The notes beneath the pieces were generated by a model that did no database searches, was not told where the DNA came from, and worked only from the letters and a program-made list of their open reading frames with translations. The translations under genes were made by a program, and so were the position numbers. A stretch of DNA of 64,000 bases from Aeromonas piscicola (lineage in GTDB: Bacteria > Pseudomonadota > Gammaproteobacteria > Enterobacterales > Aeromonadaceae), in NCBI RefSeq assembly GCF_000820005.1, contig NZ_CDBL01000032.1, positions 96,904-160,903 of the forward strand, given 5' to 3'. This document shows positions 11,702-19,749 of the stretch, piece by piece. Each line of letters starts with the position of its first letter. Within the stretch, counting starts at the first letter, position 1.

Positions 11702-12894
11702 ACCGGGGTACTCCTGTCCAGGGTGTTCAGCAAGTTGGCTTTGGAGATAAGGCCCAGGTAGGTGCCATCTTCCTCGACCACGGGCACCTGACAGGGCGCT
11801 GAGGCCACCTGACTGATGAGTTCATTGAGCGAGGTGTCGCCCAGGATGGGCTGGATATCGGCCAGCAAGGCCTGCTCCAGGCTTCCTTTGTTTTTCACCG
11901 CCTGACCGAGCGACTCGACCGAGACGACCCCGAGGAAGCGACGACTGCGATCCACCACGTAACCGAACTCCCGCTCCTGATCCTTGAGCTGACGCAGGGC
12001 GTTGCCCGGCCCATCCGTGGTGTGCTTCTTGATAAGCGGCATCTGCTTGCGGCTGACGATATCGCGGGCACTGAACACATTGGCCAGATCCACGCCGCGA
12101 AAGAAGGCACGCACATAATCGTTGGCCGGTTGGCTCAGGATCTCGTCGGGGGTCCCGACCTGGATCACCTGACCATCCTGCATGATGGCGATGCGATCAC
12201 CGATACGCATCGCTTCATCCAGATCGTGGGAGATAAAGACGATGGTGCGCTGATGGCTGGCCTGCAGCTTGAGCAGCTCATCCTGCATCTCGGTGCGGAT
12301 CAACGGATCCAGCGCGGAGAAAGCCTCATCCATCAGCAGGATATCGGGGTCATTGGCCAGTGCGCGGGCCAGACCGACCCTTTGCTTCATGCCACCGGAG
12401 AGGGCATCGGGGAAGGAGTCCACCCACTGGCCCAGACCCACCTGATTGAGTGCCTGGCGGGCACTTTCCTGACGTTCGAGAAGCGGTACACCGGCCAGCG
12501 CCAGACCAAAGGCGGCATTTTCCAGCACGCTCAGATGGGGCATGAGGGCGAAAGATTGGAACACCATGCTGATCTTCTTGCGCCTTACCTGACGCAGCTC
12601 GCTGTCCGAGATGGCGGCGATGTCCTCACCGTCGATCAATACCTGACCACGGGTCGGCTCGATAAGGCGGTTGAAGAGACGCACCAGGGTGGATTTGCCC
12701 GAACCGGACAAGCCCATTACCACGAAGATTTCTCCCTCGTGGATGGCGAGATCCACCCCATGCACACCCAGGGTTTGGCCCGTCTTTTTCAAAATGCTGG
12801 CACGGTCGTGCCCTTTCTCCAGCAATTTGAAGACTTTCTCCGGCTGTTCTCCGAAGATTTTATAGAGTGATTTGACTTCGAGTTTGACTGTCAT
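11698..12894 (-). CDS. proV: Glycine betaine/L-proline ABC transporter, ATP-binding protein
   Basis: ATPase that powers the ProW permease. The 398-residue product has Walker [10 protein letters not shown], the signature [15 protein letters not shown] and Walker [15 protein letters not shown]-terminal pair of CBS domains (about residues 275-395) is the part that senses ionic strength in OpuA-type transporters. First gene of proVWX. The AT-rich region upstream is a plausible osmoregulated promoter region, which is inference. Confidence 0.96.
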   Translation of the reverse strand: MTVKLEVKSLYKIFGEQPEKVFKLLEKGHDRASILKKTGQTLGVHGVDLAIHEGEIFVVMGLSGSGKSTLVRLFNRLIEPTRGQVLIDGEDIAAISDSELRQVRRKKISMVFQSFALMPHLSVLENAAFGLALAGVPLLERQESARQALNQVGLGQWVDSFPDALSGGMKQRVGLARALANDPDILLMDEAFSALDPLIRTEMQDELLKLQASHQRTIVFISHDLDEAMRIGDRIAIMQDGQVIQVGTPDEILSQPANDYVRAFFRGVDLANVFSARDIVSRKQMPLIKKHTTDGPGNALRQLKDQEREFGYVVDRSRRFLGVVSVESLGQAVKNKGSLEQALLADIQPILGDTSLNELISQVASAPCQVPVVEEDGTYLGLISKANLLNTLDRSTPV

Positions 12895-13324
12895 ACTGTC
12901 CTATTTTTATTGTCGGCATCTTGGTAATTAACCTGCCGAACGCCAACCAATTATTTACTACACTAAGCAATTTTTGATAAAAACGAAAGAACCATAGGAG
13001 TCCACACAAAACAATGAAAACATAACAAATTGATTTTATTCATTTATTTTTGGCAATAAAAACCAATAAATCGACAAGCATGACCCATGCCAGCATGATT
13101 ATTTTATTAGATAACTAATCACATTGGTGTTTTGACAGGCGAATCGGAGGGGGCAACCAGGCAGATCGGGGGGATGCCGCCAGGCAGGATCCCGAACAGG
13201 CAGCAGGGCATGAAAAATCCTTACAGTCCTAATGATATGTAGGCAAAAAACGAGGGTATATAGGAGGGGGGGTTGAACGCAGCAATGGTAAAGGCCTTGC
13301 CTGCCGGACAGCCCTTTGTTGCAA
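12895..13324. other. AT-rich intergenic region upstream of proV
   Basis: About 430 nt without a convincing gene. The part next to proV (12895-13120) is very AT-rich with A and T runs and should hold the proV promoter. The other half is GC-rich and unremarkable. No recognisable RNA gene was seen. Confidence 0.6.
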
Positions 13325-13357
13325 GAAAAAAGCCCCCTGTGCAGCACAAGGGGCTTT
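13325..13357 (-). terminator. Rho-independent terminator of folA
   Basis: Read on the minus strand, an AAAGCCCC...GGGGCTTT hairpin is followed by a T run (complement of the A run at 13325-13331). It lies 27 nt after the folA stop. Confidence 0.9.
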
Positions 13358-13383
13358 CGGCTTCAACGGTTATTCAATGTGGT

Positions 13384-13878
13384 TCAGCGCCGCTGCCAGG
13401 TTTCGAAGCAATAGGGGTGAGGATTCTGCTCGTCGGGCTCATGGGGTTCGCGCTCAACGCAATGCCACTCGCCCTCCTCGAAGGCGGGGAAGCGGGTATC
13501 CCCGGCCACCGCCAGATCGATTCTGGTCAGATAGAGGCTGTCGGCCTGTGGCAGCAGCTGGCCATAGAGATGACCACCGCCGATCACCATCAGCTCGTCC
13601 ACATTTCCGGCGCTTGCCAGCAGCGCCAACGCGGCCTCGACAGAATCGACTACCTCCACCCCGTCGGCCTGGTAATCGGGGTTGCGGCTGATCACCAGAT
13701 TGCGCCGCCCTGGCAGCGGCCGACCAATGGATTCGAAGGTCTTGCGCCCCATCAACACCGGCTTGCCCAGCGTCACCCGCTTGAAGTGGGCCAGATCCGC
13801 CGGCAGGTGCCAAGGCATCTGGTTATCCAGGCCTATCACGCGATCGTGCGCCATGGCGGCAATCATGGAAATCTTCAT
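13384..13878 (-). CDS. folA: Dihydrofolate reductase
   Basis: Reduces dihydrofolate to tetrahydrofolate with NADPH; the trimethoprim target. The 164-residue product has the chromosomal type layout: MISMIAA-like start, [14 protein letters not shown] (Met20-loop region with the active-site Asp/Trp area), [17 protein letters not shown] for NADPH and a C-terminal [10 protein letters not shown]. Length is normal. It stands alone between proV and the yjjPB pair, with its own terminator. Confidence 0.97.
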   Translation of the reverse strand: MKISMIAAMAHDRVIGLDNQMPWHLPADLAHFKRVTLGKPVLMGRKTFESIGRPLPGRRNLVISRNPDYQADGVEVVDSVEAALALLASAGNVDELMVIGGGHLYGQLLPQADSLYLTRIDLAVAGDTRFPAFEEGEWHCVEREPHEPDEQNPHPYCFETWQRR

Positions 13879-13902
13879 GGGGTCAGCCTCTCACACCGTC
13901 TA

Positions 13903-14370
13903 TCAAATAATGGGCCGGTTACGGTACACGACCAGGGAGGGGATCGCCAAACCGAAACTGAGGGCCCCCACGATGAACAGTGCCTTGAGGCCGTTCTCCA
14001 CCGCACTCTGGATAAGGTCCATGGTCACCCCGGAGATGTTGAGCTCCACCACGGCGATCATCGCCTTGAACGCATAGCTGCCCGGGATCATGGGGATGAT
14101 GGAGGCGACGCTGAACACAGGGCGCGGCGCCAGCAGCCGACGGGACCAGTAGACACAGACAAAACCGACCGTGGTCGCCGCCGCCAGGGTGGCCCACTCG
14201 ATGGGCATGCCGTAATGAATGAGCAGGGTGCGCAGGCTATGGGCCAGGGCGCCGCCCATGGCGCAGTACTTCAACATGCGTGGCGGCACGTTGAACAGCA
14301 TGGCAAACCCTACCGCCGGAATGGAGGACCAGAAGGCATCCTTGGCCAGCAACCAGACAAGATCCATCAT
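13903..14370 (-). CDS. yjjB: Threonine/serine exporter family protein, small subunit (YjjB type)
   Basis: Integral membrane protein of the ThrE superfamily. In E. coli YjjP and YjjB together are reported to export succinate. The 155-residue product has IPAVGFAMLFNVPPR near the N-terminus and about four hydrophobic helices. ATG 14370 was preferred over an upstream GTG because it gives the ATGA overlap with the yjjP stop. The substrate in this organism is not shown by the sequence. Confidence 0.85.
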   Translation of the reverse strand: MMDLVWLLAKDAFWSSIPAVGFAMLFNVPPRMLKYCAMGGALAHSLRTLLIHYGMPIEWATLAAATTVGFVCVYWSRRLLAPRPVFSVASIIPMIPGSYAFKAMIAVVELNISGVTMDLIQSAVENGLKALFIVGALSFGLAIPSLVVYRNRPII

Positions 14371-15164
14371 ACCTTCCACCCCCAGATACCAGTGACCGAC
14401 ATGGCCAGAATGATACCAATAGCGGCGCTGATGGTGAGCAGGGTTGCCGTACCCCAGCGCGCCAGCCCCATGTTGAAGTAACCCTTCACCATGTCGGAGA
14501 CCGCATTGATGAGCGGGAAGCCCGGCACCAGCAAGAGCACGCTGGCAGCCATGGCGAGATAGGGCTGGGCGCCCCAGTTGAAGAAGGTGGCACTGGAGGA
14601 GAGCAGGGTGGCGATGAAACCGGTTGCGGCAAAGTTGATGAGCGGGCTGTGGTGGTGGCGAGCGATCAGCTGGCGCACTCGCATCGCCACGGCGGAGGAG
14701 AGGCAGGTCACCAGGAAGATGGGCCAGTCACCGCCGAACAGCAGACTGAAGGCGCCGCAGGAGAGGCCCACCATGGGCACCACCAGCCAGGGGTGGTAAT
14801 GAAACGGCACTATGCCGTCGAGCCGCTGACGCACCTCGCGCGCACCGATCAGCTCCTTCTCCGCCATGATGCAGATGCGCTGGATCTCGCACACCACCTG
14901 CATGTTGATGCCGTGCTCCCGCACCCGGCGGGTGGTAGTGACGCAACTGCCCTGATAGAGGCTGGTGAGCACTATGGCGCTGGAGGAGATGGCCATCTCG
15001 ACGCTCTCCAGCCCCAGCGCCATGCCGAGCCGGATCGTGGTCTGCTCTATGATGCGACTCTCGGCTCCGAACTGGGCCAGCATCTGGCCCACCTTGACGA
15101 TGATACGGGTGATCTCTGTCTGCTGCTCCCGCGACAGCACCCGTCTTGGTGTGATACTTCTCAT
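14367..15164 (-). CDS. yjjP: Threonine/serine exporter family protein, large subunit (YjjP type, DUF1212)
   Basis: Partner of YjjB in the split ThrE-like exporter. The 265-residue product has the conserved cytoplasmic N-terminal domain of the family (LAQFGAESRIIEQTTIRLG, ITRIIVKVGQ) followed by about five transmembrane helices in the C-terminal half. ATG 15164 was chosen because AAGGG precedes it; a start 21 nt upstream lacks a ribosome site. Overlaps yjjB by 4 nt. Confidence 0.86.
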   Translation of the reverse strand: MRSITPRRVLSREQQTEITRIIVKVGQMLAQFGAESRIIEQTTIRLGMALGLESVEMAISSSAIVLTSLYQGSCVTTTRRVREHGINMQVVCEIQRICIMAEKELIGAREVRQRLDGIVPFHYHPWLVVPMVGLSCGAFSLLFGGDWPIFLVTCLSSAVAMRVRQLIARHHHSPLINFAATGFIATLLSSSATFFNWGAQPYLAMAASVLLLVPGFPLINAVSDMVKGYFNMGLARWGTATLLTISAAIGIILAMSVTGIWGWKV

Positions 15165-15397
15165 AATCCCTTCGAGTCGTAGCAAAATTAAAGTATCGCC
15201 ATATTAGCCTAACTGTCGGCGCCATACATCCACACCGATCACGGCAATAATCAATTTTCAATAAAACAGTGAACGCCACGAAAATACATCAAATATATTA
15301 CAAATCACCCCAGATAAATTAACGTCAGCAAGCGGGCCTCACCCGATGAAGAATATACAATGCGGGATAATATTCAGCCATTCCATCAAGGGGATAT

Positions 15398-15739
15398 TTA
15401 TTTCTTCTTGTGATAATAATCGAATAAAGAAACCACATTATTTTCTCTGTAGATGGGGGCTTGGTCGGCATAGAGATTGACATTAAGCTGGATCATCTCG
15501 CTGCGCATGGAATAAAAGGAATCGTGCATCATGGCCGCAATACGAATACAGCTATCCATATTATTCTTGGCCAATTGACGCTGACAGTCGATACGAAACT
15601 GCAGGCCGCGCAATCGCTGCTGCTGCTCCGGACGGACCCGGTCGATCAACCCCTCTATTTGCTGGCGCAGCAACTCGTCGAGCCGCTCCGGCTCCGCCAC
15701 CGCCAGTCGCCTCAAGGTATCAAAATCAGGCAACTCCAT
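15398..15739 (-). CDS. DUF3135 domain-containing protein
   Basis: Small cytosolic protein of 113 residues with unknown function. It begins MELPDFDTLRRLAVAEPERL and contains LRGLQFRIDCQRQLAKNNMDSCIRI in two quotable parts (LRGLQFRID and KNNMDSCIRI), the pattern of the DUF3135 family. ATG 15739 has GGAGG directly upstream. The C-terminus ends in a basic DYYHKKK. It is alone, with AT-rich sequence on both sides. Confidence 0.72.
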   Translation of the reverse strand: MELPDFDTLRRLAVAEPERLDELLRQQIEGLIDRVRPEQQQRLRGLQFRIDCQRQLAKNNMDSCIRIAAMMHDSFYSMRSEMIQLNVNLYADQAPIYRENNVVSLFDYYHKKK

Positions 15740-16149
15740 ATGCCCTCCCGCGGCCAGCCGCTGCATGGTGATACTCAAACAACAACGATCAGTACAGCAT
15801 TCAACCAACCGTATAATGAGTTATATAAGACGATTGCCCTCCAGGTTCAATCCATACCACGGCCTTTCGAGGCTGACTGCGCCAAAAAATGACCGCTGCT
15901 CGGTGGATTATTTTCTTATTCGTTATGGATCAACCAATTAATCATCAATATGGCTGCTGCATTCGTTTATACATTTTTAGGACGACAATACCCAAGCCTT
16001 ATGTCTTATTGAAAGGGAGTCGGCACGACTGTTTGTCATTCGACACTCAATGTTGTGTCCCAGCCTCGCCAACGCCTGACCTCATTTAACATATCTCACT
16101 GATTATGTTATTTTATTTGCCACTTATTCCAGGCAACCAAGAGCAGACC
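15740..16149. other. Intergenic region between DUF3135 gene and mog
   Basis: About 410 nt, AT-rich, holding the divergent promoters of the DUF3135 gene and mog. Short open frames here have no ribosome site or family pattern. Nothing else was recognised. Confidence 0.55.
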
Positions 16150-16680
16150 ATGAGCAAGGCAAGAATCGGCATCGTCACCGTCAGCGATCGCGCCAGTGCA
16201 GGCATCTACGAAGACCTCTCCGGCAAGGCCATCATAGACACGCTGAACGCATATTTGACCTCAGAGTGGGAACCCGTCTATCAGGTGATACCGGATGAAC
16301 AGGATCAGATCGAGGCGACCCTGATCCGGCTGGCGGACCAGGAGCAGTGCAGCCTCATCGTCACCACGGGCGGCACTGGCCCAGCCAAGCGGGATGTAAC
16401 CCCCGAGGCCACCGAGGCGGTGTGCGATCGCATGATGCCGGGCTTTGGCGAGCTGATGCGGGCCGAGTCCCTCAAGTTCGTGCCGACCGCCATTTTGTCG
16501 CGCCAGACCGCAGGCCTGCGCGGCAGCTCGCTCATCGTCAACCTGCCGGGCAAGCCCAAGTCCATCCGCGAGTGCCTGGATGCCGTCTTCCCCGCCATCC
16601 CCTACTGCATCGATCTGATGGAAGGGCCCTATCTCGAATGCAATGAAGCCGTCATCAAGCCGTTTCGCCCCAAGAAATAA
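16150..16680 (+). CDS. mog: Molybdopterin adenylyltransferase
   Basis: Adenylylates molybdopterin before molybdate insertion by MoeA in molybdenum cofactor synthesis. The 176-residue product starts MSKARIGIVTVSDRASAGIY and carries the MoaB/Mog signature TTGGTGPAKRDVTPEAT and later the LPGKPKSIRECLDAVFPAIP segment. The Mog-type C-terminus is present. ATG 16150 matches the E. coli start. A terminator follows. Confidence 0.95.
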   Translation: MSKARIGIVTVSDRASAGIYEDLSGKAIIDTLNAYLTSEWEPVYQVIPDEQDQIEATLIRLADQEQCSLIVTTGGTGPAKRDVTPEATEAVCDRMMPGFGELMRAESLKFVPTAILSRQTAGLRGSSLIVNLPGKPKSIRECLDAVFPAIPYCIDLMEGPYLECNEAVIKPFRPKK

Positions 16681-16687
16681 GCCCTGA

Positions 16688-16720
16688 GTGGACGGGGAGA
16701 TCCCCGTCCACTTCTTATTT
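16688..16720 (+). terminator. Terminator of mog
   Basis: An 11-bp stem GTGGACGGGGA/TCCCCGTCCAC (16688-16698 with 16701-16711) is followed by a T-rich stretch, 8 nt after the mog stop. Confidence 0.82.
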
Positions 16721-16727
16721 GCGGTGT

Positions 16728-17144
16728 TTATTTGCGGCCGTATACCTTGACCCCGGCCTTGCTCCCCTCTGAATTGCCATAGACCTCGATCCGCTTGATG
16801 CAGAGTCGGCTACCGAGAGACTTCCACCCCGATTCCTGATCCTCTTTCAGATCCTTGTCGAAATTGAGGGTCTTGCTGCGATCATTGCCGTAAAACACCT
16901 TGACCCGGTTAAGGGTCAATTCCCGTCCGGCCTTGACCATGATGGACTTGGCAGGTCGGCAGACGATGATGGGAATAATGGCCGGATGATCGCCGACGCC
17001 GAGCAGCATGGTGTTGCCGAGCCTAAATTCATCATCGGCCATGGCAGGTGTGGGCAGCGCCAATAAAAGGGTAGACAGCAAGAGCGCATTGAAGCCTTGG
17101 CGCAGGTGGGATTGAGCAGAGAAAACAGCAGATGGAACAGACAT
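16728..17144 (-). CDS. DUF2541 (YaaI-like) secreted protein
   Basis: Predicted periplasmic protein of 138 residues with unknown function. A signal peptide spans about residues 16-36 (LLLSTLLLALPTPAMA, cleavage near AMA-DD). The mature part has two cysteines (IVCRPAK and RLCIKRIEVYG), spaced as in E. coli YaaI/DUF2541, and a basic C-terminus VKVYGRK. ATG 17144 is preceded by GGGAGG, which lies inside a perfect hairpin stem. Downstream, CCGCAAATAA is repeated once right after the stop. Confidence 0.7.
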   Translation of the reverse strand: MSVPSAVFSAQSHLRQGFNALLLSTLLLALPTPAMADDEFRLGNTMLLGVGDHPAIIPIIVCRPAKSIMVKAGRELTLNRVKVFYGNDRSKTLNFDKDLKEDQESGWKSLGSRLCIKRIEVYGNSEGSKAGVKVYGRK

Positions 17145-17145
17145 T

Positions 17146-17170
17146 ATGCCTCCCGAAAAATGGGAGGCAT
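17146..17170 (-). promoter_or_regulatory. Hairpin sequestering the ribosome-binding site of the DUF2541 gene
   Basis: Perfect 9-bp arms ATGCCTCCC (17146-17154, plus strand) and GGGAGGCAT (17162-17170). On the minus-strand transcript the second arm GGGAGGCAT is the Shine-Dalgarno sequence, 1 nt before the ATG at 17144. When folded, the site is fully paired. Confidence 0.6.
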
Positions 17171-17234
17171 CTTAATTCATCAAGACCAAACCTAGGCTGT
17201 ACAGGCGCCCTGCCCGCAGGCAAGGCGCATGGCT

Positions 17235-18461
17235 TCAGGACCAGCGTTTGAAGATGAGGGAGGTGTTGATGCCGCCGAAGGCGAAGTTGTTGGACATCAG
17301 ATAGTCCACCGCCAGCGCGCGGCCATTGCCCACCACATGATCCAGCGGGGCACAGGCCGGATCCGGCTCGGTCAGGTTGATGGTGGGGGCAAACCAGCCC
17401 TCCTGCATCATCTCCAGCGACAGCCAGGCCTCGATGGCACCGCAGGCGCCCAGGGTATGGCCGAAGAAGCTCTTCAGCGACGATATGGGGGTCTTGTCGC
17501 CAAAGATGGCGGCGGTGGCGTGGCTCTCGGCTATGTCGCCACGCTCGGTGGCCGTGCCGTGGGCGCTGATGTAGCCAATGTCGGTGGCCTTGAGCCCGGC
17601 CTGGGCCAGCGCCATCTCCATGCACAGCTGCATGGTCTCCTGCTGGGGCTGGGTCACGTGGGCGGCGTCGCAGTTGGTGGCAAACCCCACCAGCTCGGCG
17701 ATGATGGTGGCCCCGCGCGCCTGCGCATGTTCCAGCTCCTCCAGCACCAGGGTGCCCGCCCCCTCGCCAATCACCAGCCCGTCCCGCTGCCGATCGAACG
17801 GCCGTGGCGCCAGCTCGGGGTTGTCGTTCATCTGGCTGGTGGCAAACAGGGTATCGAACACCACGGCCTCCGACGGGCAGAGCTCCTCCGCCCCACCGGC
17901 CACCATCAGGGTCTGGTAGCCGTGCTTGATCGACTCGTAGGCGTAGCCAATACCCTGGCTGCCGGAGGTGCAGGCGCTGGAGGTGGGGATCACCCGCCCG
18001 CGCAGGCCGAAGAAGAGGCCGGTATTGACCGCCGCCGTGTGCGGCATCATCTGCACATAGGTGGTGGCCGTGATGCTGGCGGTGCTCTTGTCGTTGAGCA
18101 TGACCCCGAAGGCGCGGATGGGATCCGTGCTGCCGGTGGAGGAGCCATAGGCGATACCGGTGCGACCGCCGGTCAGCACAGGGTGATCGAGCAGTCCGGC
18201 CCGCGCCAGCGCCAGCTCGGTGGCCACGGTCGCCAGCTGGGAGACTCTCCCCATGGCCCGCGTCTTCTTGCGCGGATAGCGGGCGGGCAGCACAAAATCG
18301 GCAATGGGCGCCGCCAGTCGGGTATTGAGTCCCTCGTAGATGGCCCACTCTGGCATGGTCACCACCGCATTGCGCCCCGCCTGCAACTTTGCCCGCACGC
18401 TAGGCCAGTCCTGACCGAACGCCGTCACCCCGGCCATGCCGGTTACTACTACCCGCTTCAT
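17235..18461 (-). CDS. apeR: Aryl polyene beta-ketoacyl-ACP synthase ApeR
   Basis: FabF-like condensing enzyme, last gene of the aryl polyene operon. The 408-residue product has the thiolase-fold catalytic Cys in SSACTSGSQGIGYAYES, the active-site His in SAHGTATERGD and a second in SFFGHTLGACGAIEA, so all three catalytic positions are present. The C-terminus reads NNFAFGGINTSLIF. ATG 18461 fits the family start (MKRVVVTGMAGVTAFG). Its start codon overlaps the stop of an apeQ tail remnant (ATGA) instead of apeQ itself. Exact division of labour between ApeR and ApeO is known only from other species. Confidence 0.9.
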   Translation of the reverse strand: MKRVVVTGMAGVTAFGQDWPSVRAKLQAGRNAVVTMPEWAIYEGLNTRLAAPIADFVLPARYPRKKTRAMGRVSQLATVATELALARAGLLDHPVLTGGRTGIAYGSSTGSTDPIRAFGVMLNDKSTASITATTYVQMMPHTAAVNTGLFFGLRGRVIPTSSACTSGSQGIGYAYESIKHGYQTLMVAGGAEELCPSEAVVFDTLFATSQMNDNPELAPRPFDRQRDGLVIGEGAGTLVLEELEHAQARGATIIAELVGFATNCDAAHVTQPQQETMQLCMEMALAQAGLKATDIGYISAHGTATERGDIAESHATAAIFGDKTPISSLKSFFGHTLGACGAIEAWLSLEMMQEGWFAPTINLTEPDPACAPLDHVVGNGRALAVDYLMSNNFAFGGINTSLIFKRWS

Positions 18462-18538
18462 ACCATACCGCCATTCACAGAGATAAGCTGGCGTGCCACA
18501 GAGACAGCGCCATGTTGAACCGACATCAGGCAAGAGAC
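18458..18538 (-). pseudogene. Second, diverged copy of the apeQ 3' end
   Basis: After the apeQ stop, the minus strand encodes VSCLMSVQHG then AVSVARQLISVNGGMV and a stop. The apeQ C-terminus is VSYLMSDIAG then YVTRQVISINGGMV and a stop. The 27-codon remnant differs by two extra codons and several substitutions. It has no start of its own. Its TGA (18460-18458) forms the ATGA overlap with apeR, so the remnant holds the ancestral operon junction. Confidence 0.85.
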
Positions 18539-18552
18539 CCGTCGCATTCGCG

Positions 18553-19278
18553 TCATACCATGCCTCCGTTGATGGAGATGACCTGGCGCGTGACATAGCC
18601 GGCGATGTCCGACATCAGGTAGGAGACCAGCCCGGCCACCTCGTCGGCTTGTCCCATACGCTTGAGCGGGATCAGCTTCATCGCCTCCGCCTGCACCTCT
18701 TCATCCACCATGCCGGTGTCGATGAGGCCGGGCGCCACGCAGTTCACCGTGATCTTGCGCTTGGCCAGCTCCAGCGCCAGCGCCTTGGTGGCCCCCATGA
18801 TGCCCGCCTTGGCGGCGCTGTAGTTGACCTGGCCACGGTTGCCCATCAGGCCGGAAACCGAGGAGATGGTCACTATGCGGCCGCCCCGGCGCAGGCCTAT
18901 CATCGGCATGATGCAGGGCTTGAGCAGGTTGTAGAAGCCGTCCAGATTGGTGTGCAGCACCCCATCCCAATCCTCGTCGGTGAGAGCGGGGAAGGCGCCG
19001 TCACGTATGATGCCGGCGTTGCAGACCACACCGTAATAGGCGCCATGTTCGGCCATGTCGGCTTCCAGCCGCTCGCGGCAACCCTGGCGATCGGCGATGT
19101 CGAACTGGATCAGGCGCCCCTGTCCCCCTGCGGCTTGCAGGCTCGCCAGGGTAGCCTCGGCCCCGGCGCGGTCGCCGTGGTAGTGCACGACGACGAGAAA
19201 ACCGTCGGCGGCCAGCTTGAGGGCGATGGCGCGGCCTATCCCCTTGCTGGCGCCCGTGACCAATACGCTAGAGATCAT
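18553..19278 (-). CDS. apeQ: Aryl polyene 3-ketoacyl-ACP reductase ApeQ
   Basis: FabG-like short-chain dehydrogenase that reduces the beta-keto group in each polyene extension cycle. The 241-residue product has the NADPH motif TGASKGIG, CNAGI, the catalytic Ser in TISSVSG, and the YxxxK motif in NYSAAKAG. The C-terminus YVTRQVISINGGMV is typical of the family. It begins 9 nt after apeP. Unlike most cluster genes it does not overlap the next gene; a duplicate of its own tail lies between it and apeR. Confidence 0.93.
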   Translation of the reverse strand: MISSVLVTGASKGIGRAIALKLAADGFLVVVHYHGDRAGAEATLASLQAAGGQGRLIQFDIADRQGCRERLEADMAEHGAYYGVVCNAGIIRDGAFPALTDEDWDGVLHTNLDGFYNLLKPCIMPMIGLRRGGRIVTISSVSGLMGNRGQVNYSAAKAGIMGATKALALELAKRKITVNCVAPGLIDTGMVDEEVQAEAMKLIPLKRMGQADEVAGLVSYLMSDIAGYVTRQVISINGGMV

Positions 19279-19287
19279 GAAGCTTCC

Positions 19288-19749
19288 TTACGCTAACAAA
19301 TCGGATAATTCGCCGGGTGCGGGTTGATAGGTCGAGAGGCGCGCAGTGGCGCACTCCTGCCCATCTTGCAGGATCCGGCATTCGAAACTGGCCATGCCGC
19401 CGTCTTGCAACAGGCAGCTGGCCTCTATGGTGAGCAGGGCTCCCGCCGCAAAGCGGGCGGGCTGGCAGCGGTACTTGCGGGTACCGAGCAGCATGCCGAT
19501 GCGCACTGGCTCGCCGCGCAACCGCCCCTGCATGCCGGCCCAGGCGGCTATGGTCTGGGCCATCAACTCTATGCCTGCCCAGGCGGGCAAATGGCCCTCG
19601 CCATCGAGCAACAAGGCGTGTCGGGGGCCGACTCGTGTCTCGCAGCGCACCTGGCTCGCATCCACGGTGCAGATGTGGTCAAGCAGCAGCATGGGGGCCT
19701 GATGGGGCAACAGGGCCTCGATGGCGGGCAGCGGTATGCGCTCATTCAT
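19288..19749 (-). CDS. apeP: Aryl polyene 3-hydroxyacyl-ACP dehydratase ApeP
   Basis: Hotdog-fold dehydratase expected to form the double bond in each cycle, probably with ApeI. The 153-residue product has a FabA/FabZ-like start (IEALLPHQAPMLLLDHI) and the helix WAGIELMAQTIAAWAG, which carries the acidic catalytic position of the family. ATG overlaps the apeO stop by 4 nt. Confidence 0.87.
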   Translation of the reverse strand: MNERIPLPAIEALLPHQAPMLLLDHICTVDASQVRCETRVGPRHALLLDGEGHLPAWAGIELMAQTIAAWAGMQGRLRGEPVRIGMLLGTRKYRCQPARFAAGALLTIEASCLLQDGGMASFECRILQDGQECATARLSTYQPAPGELSDLLA

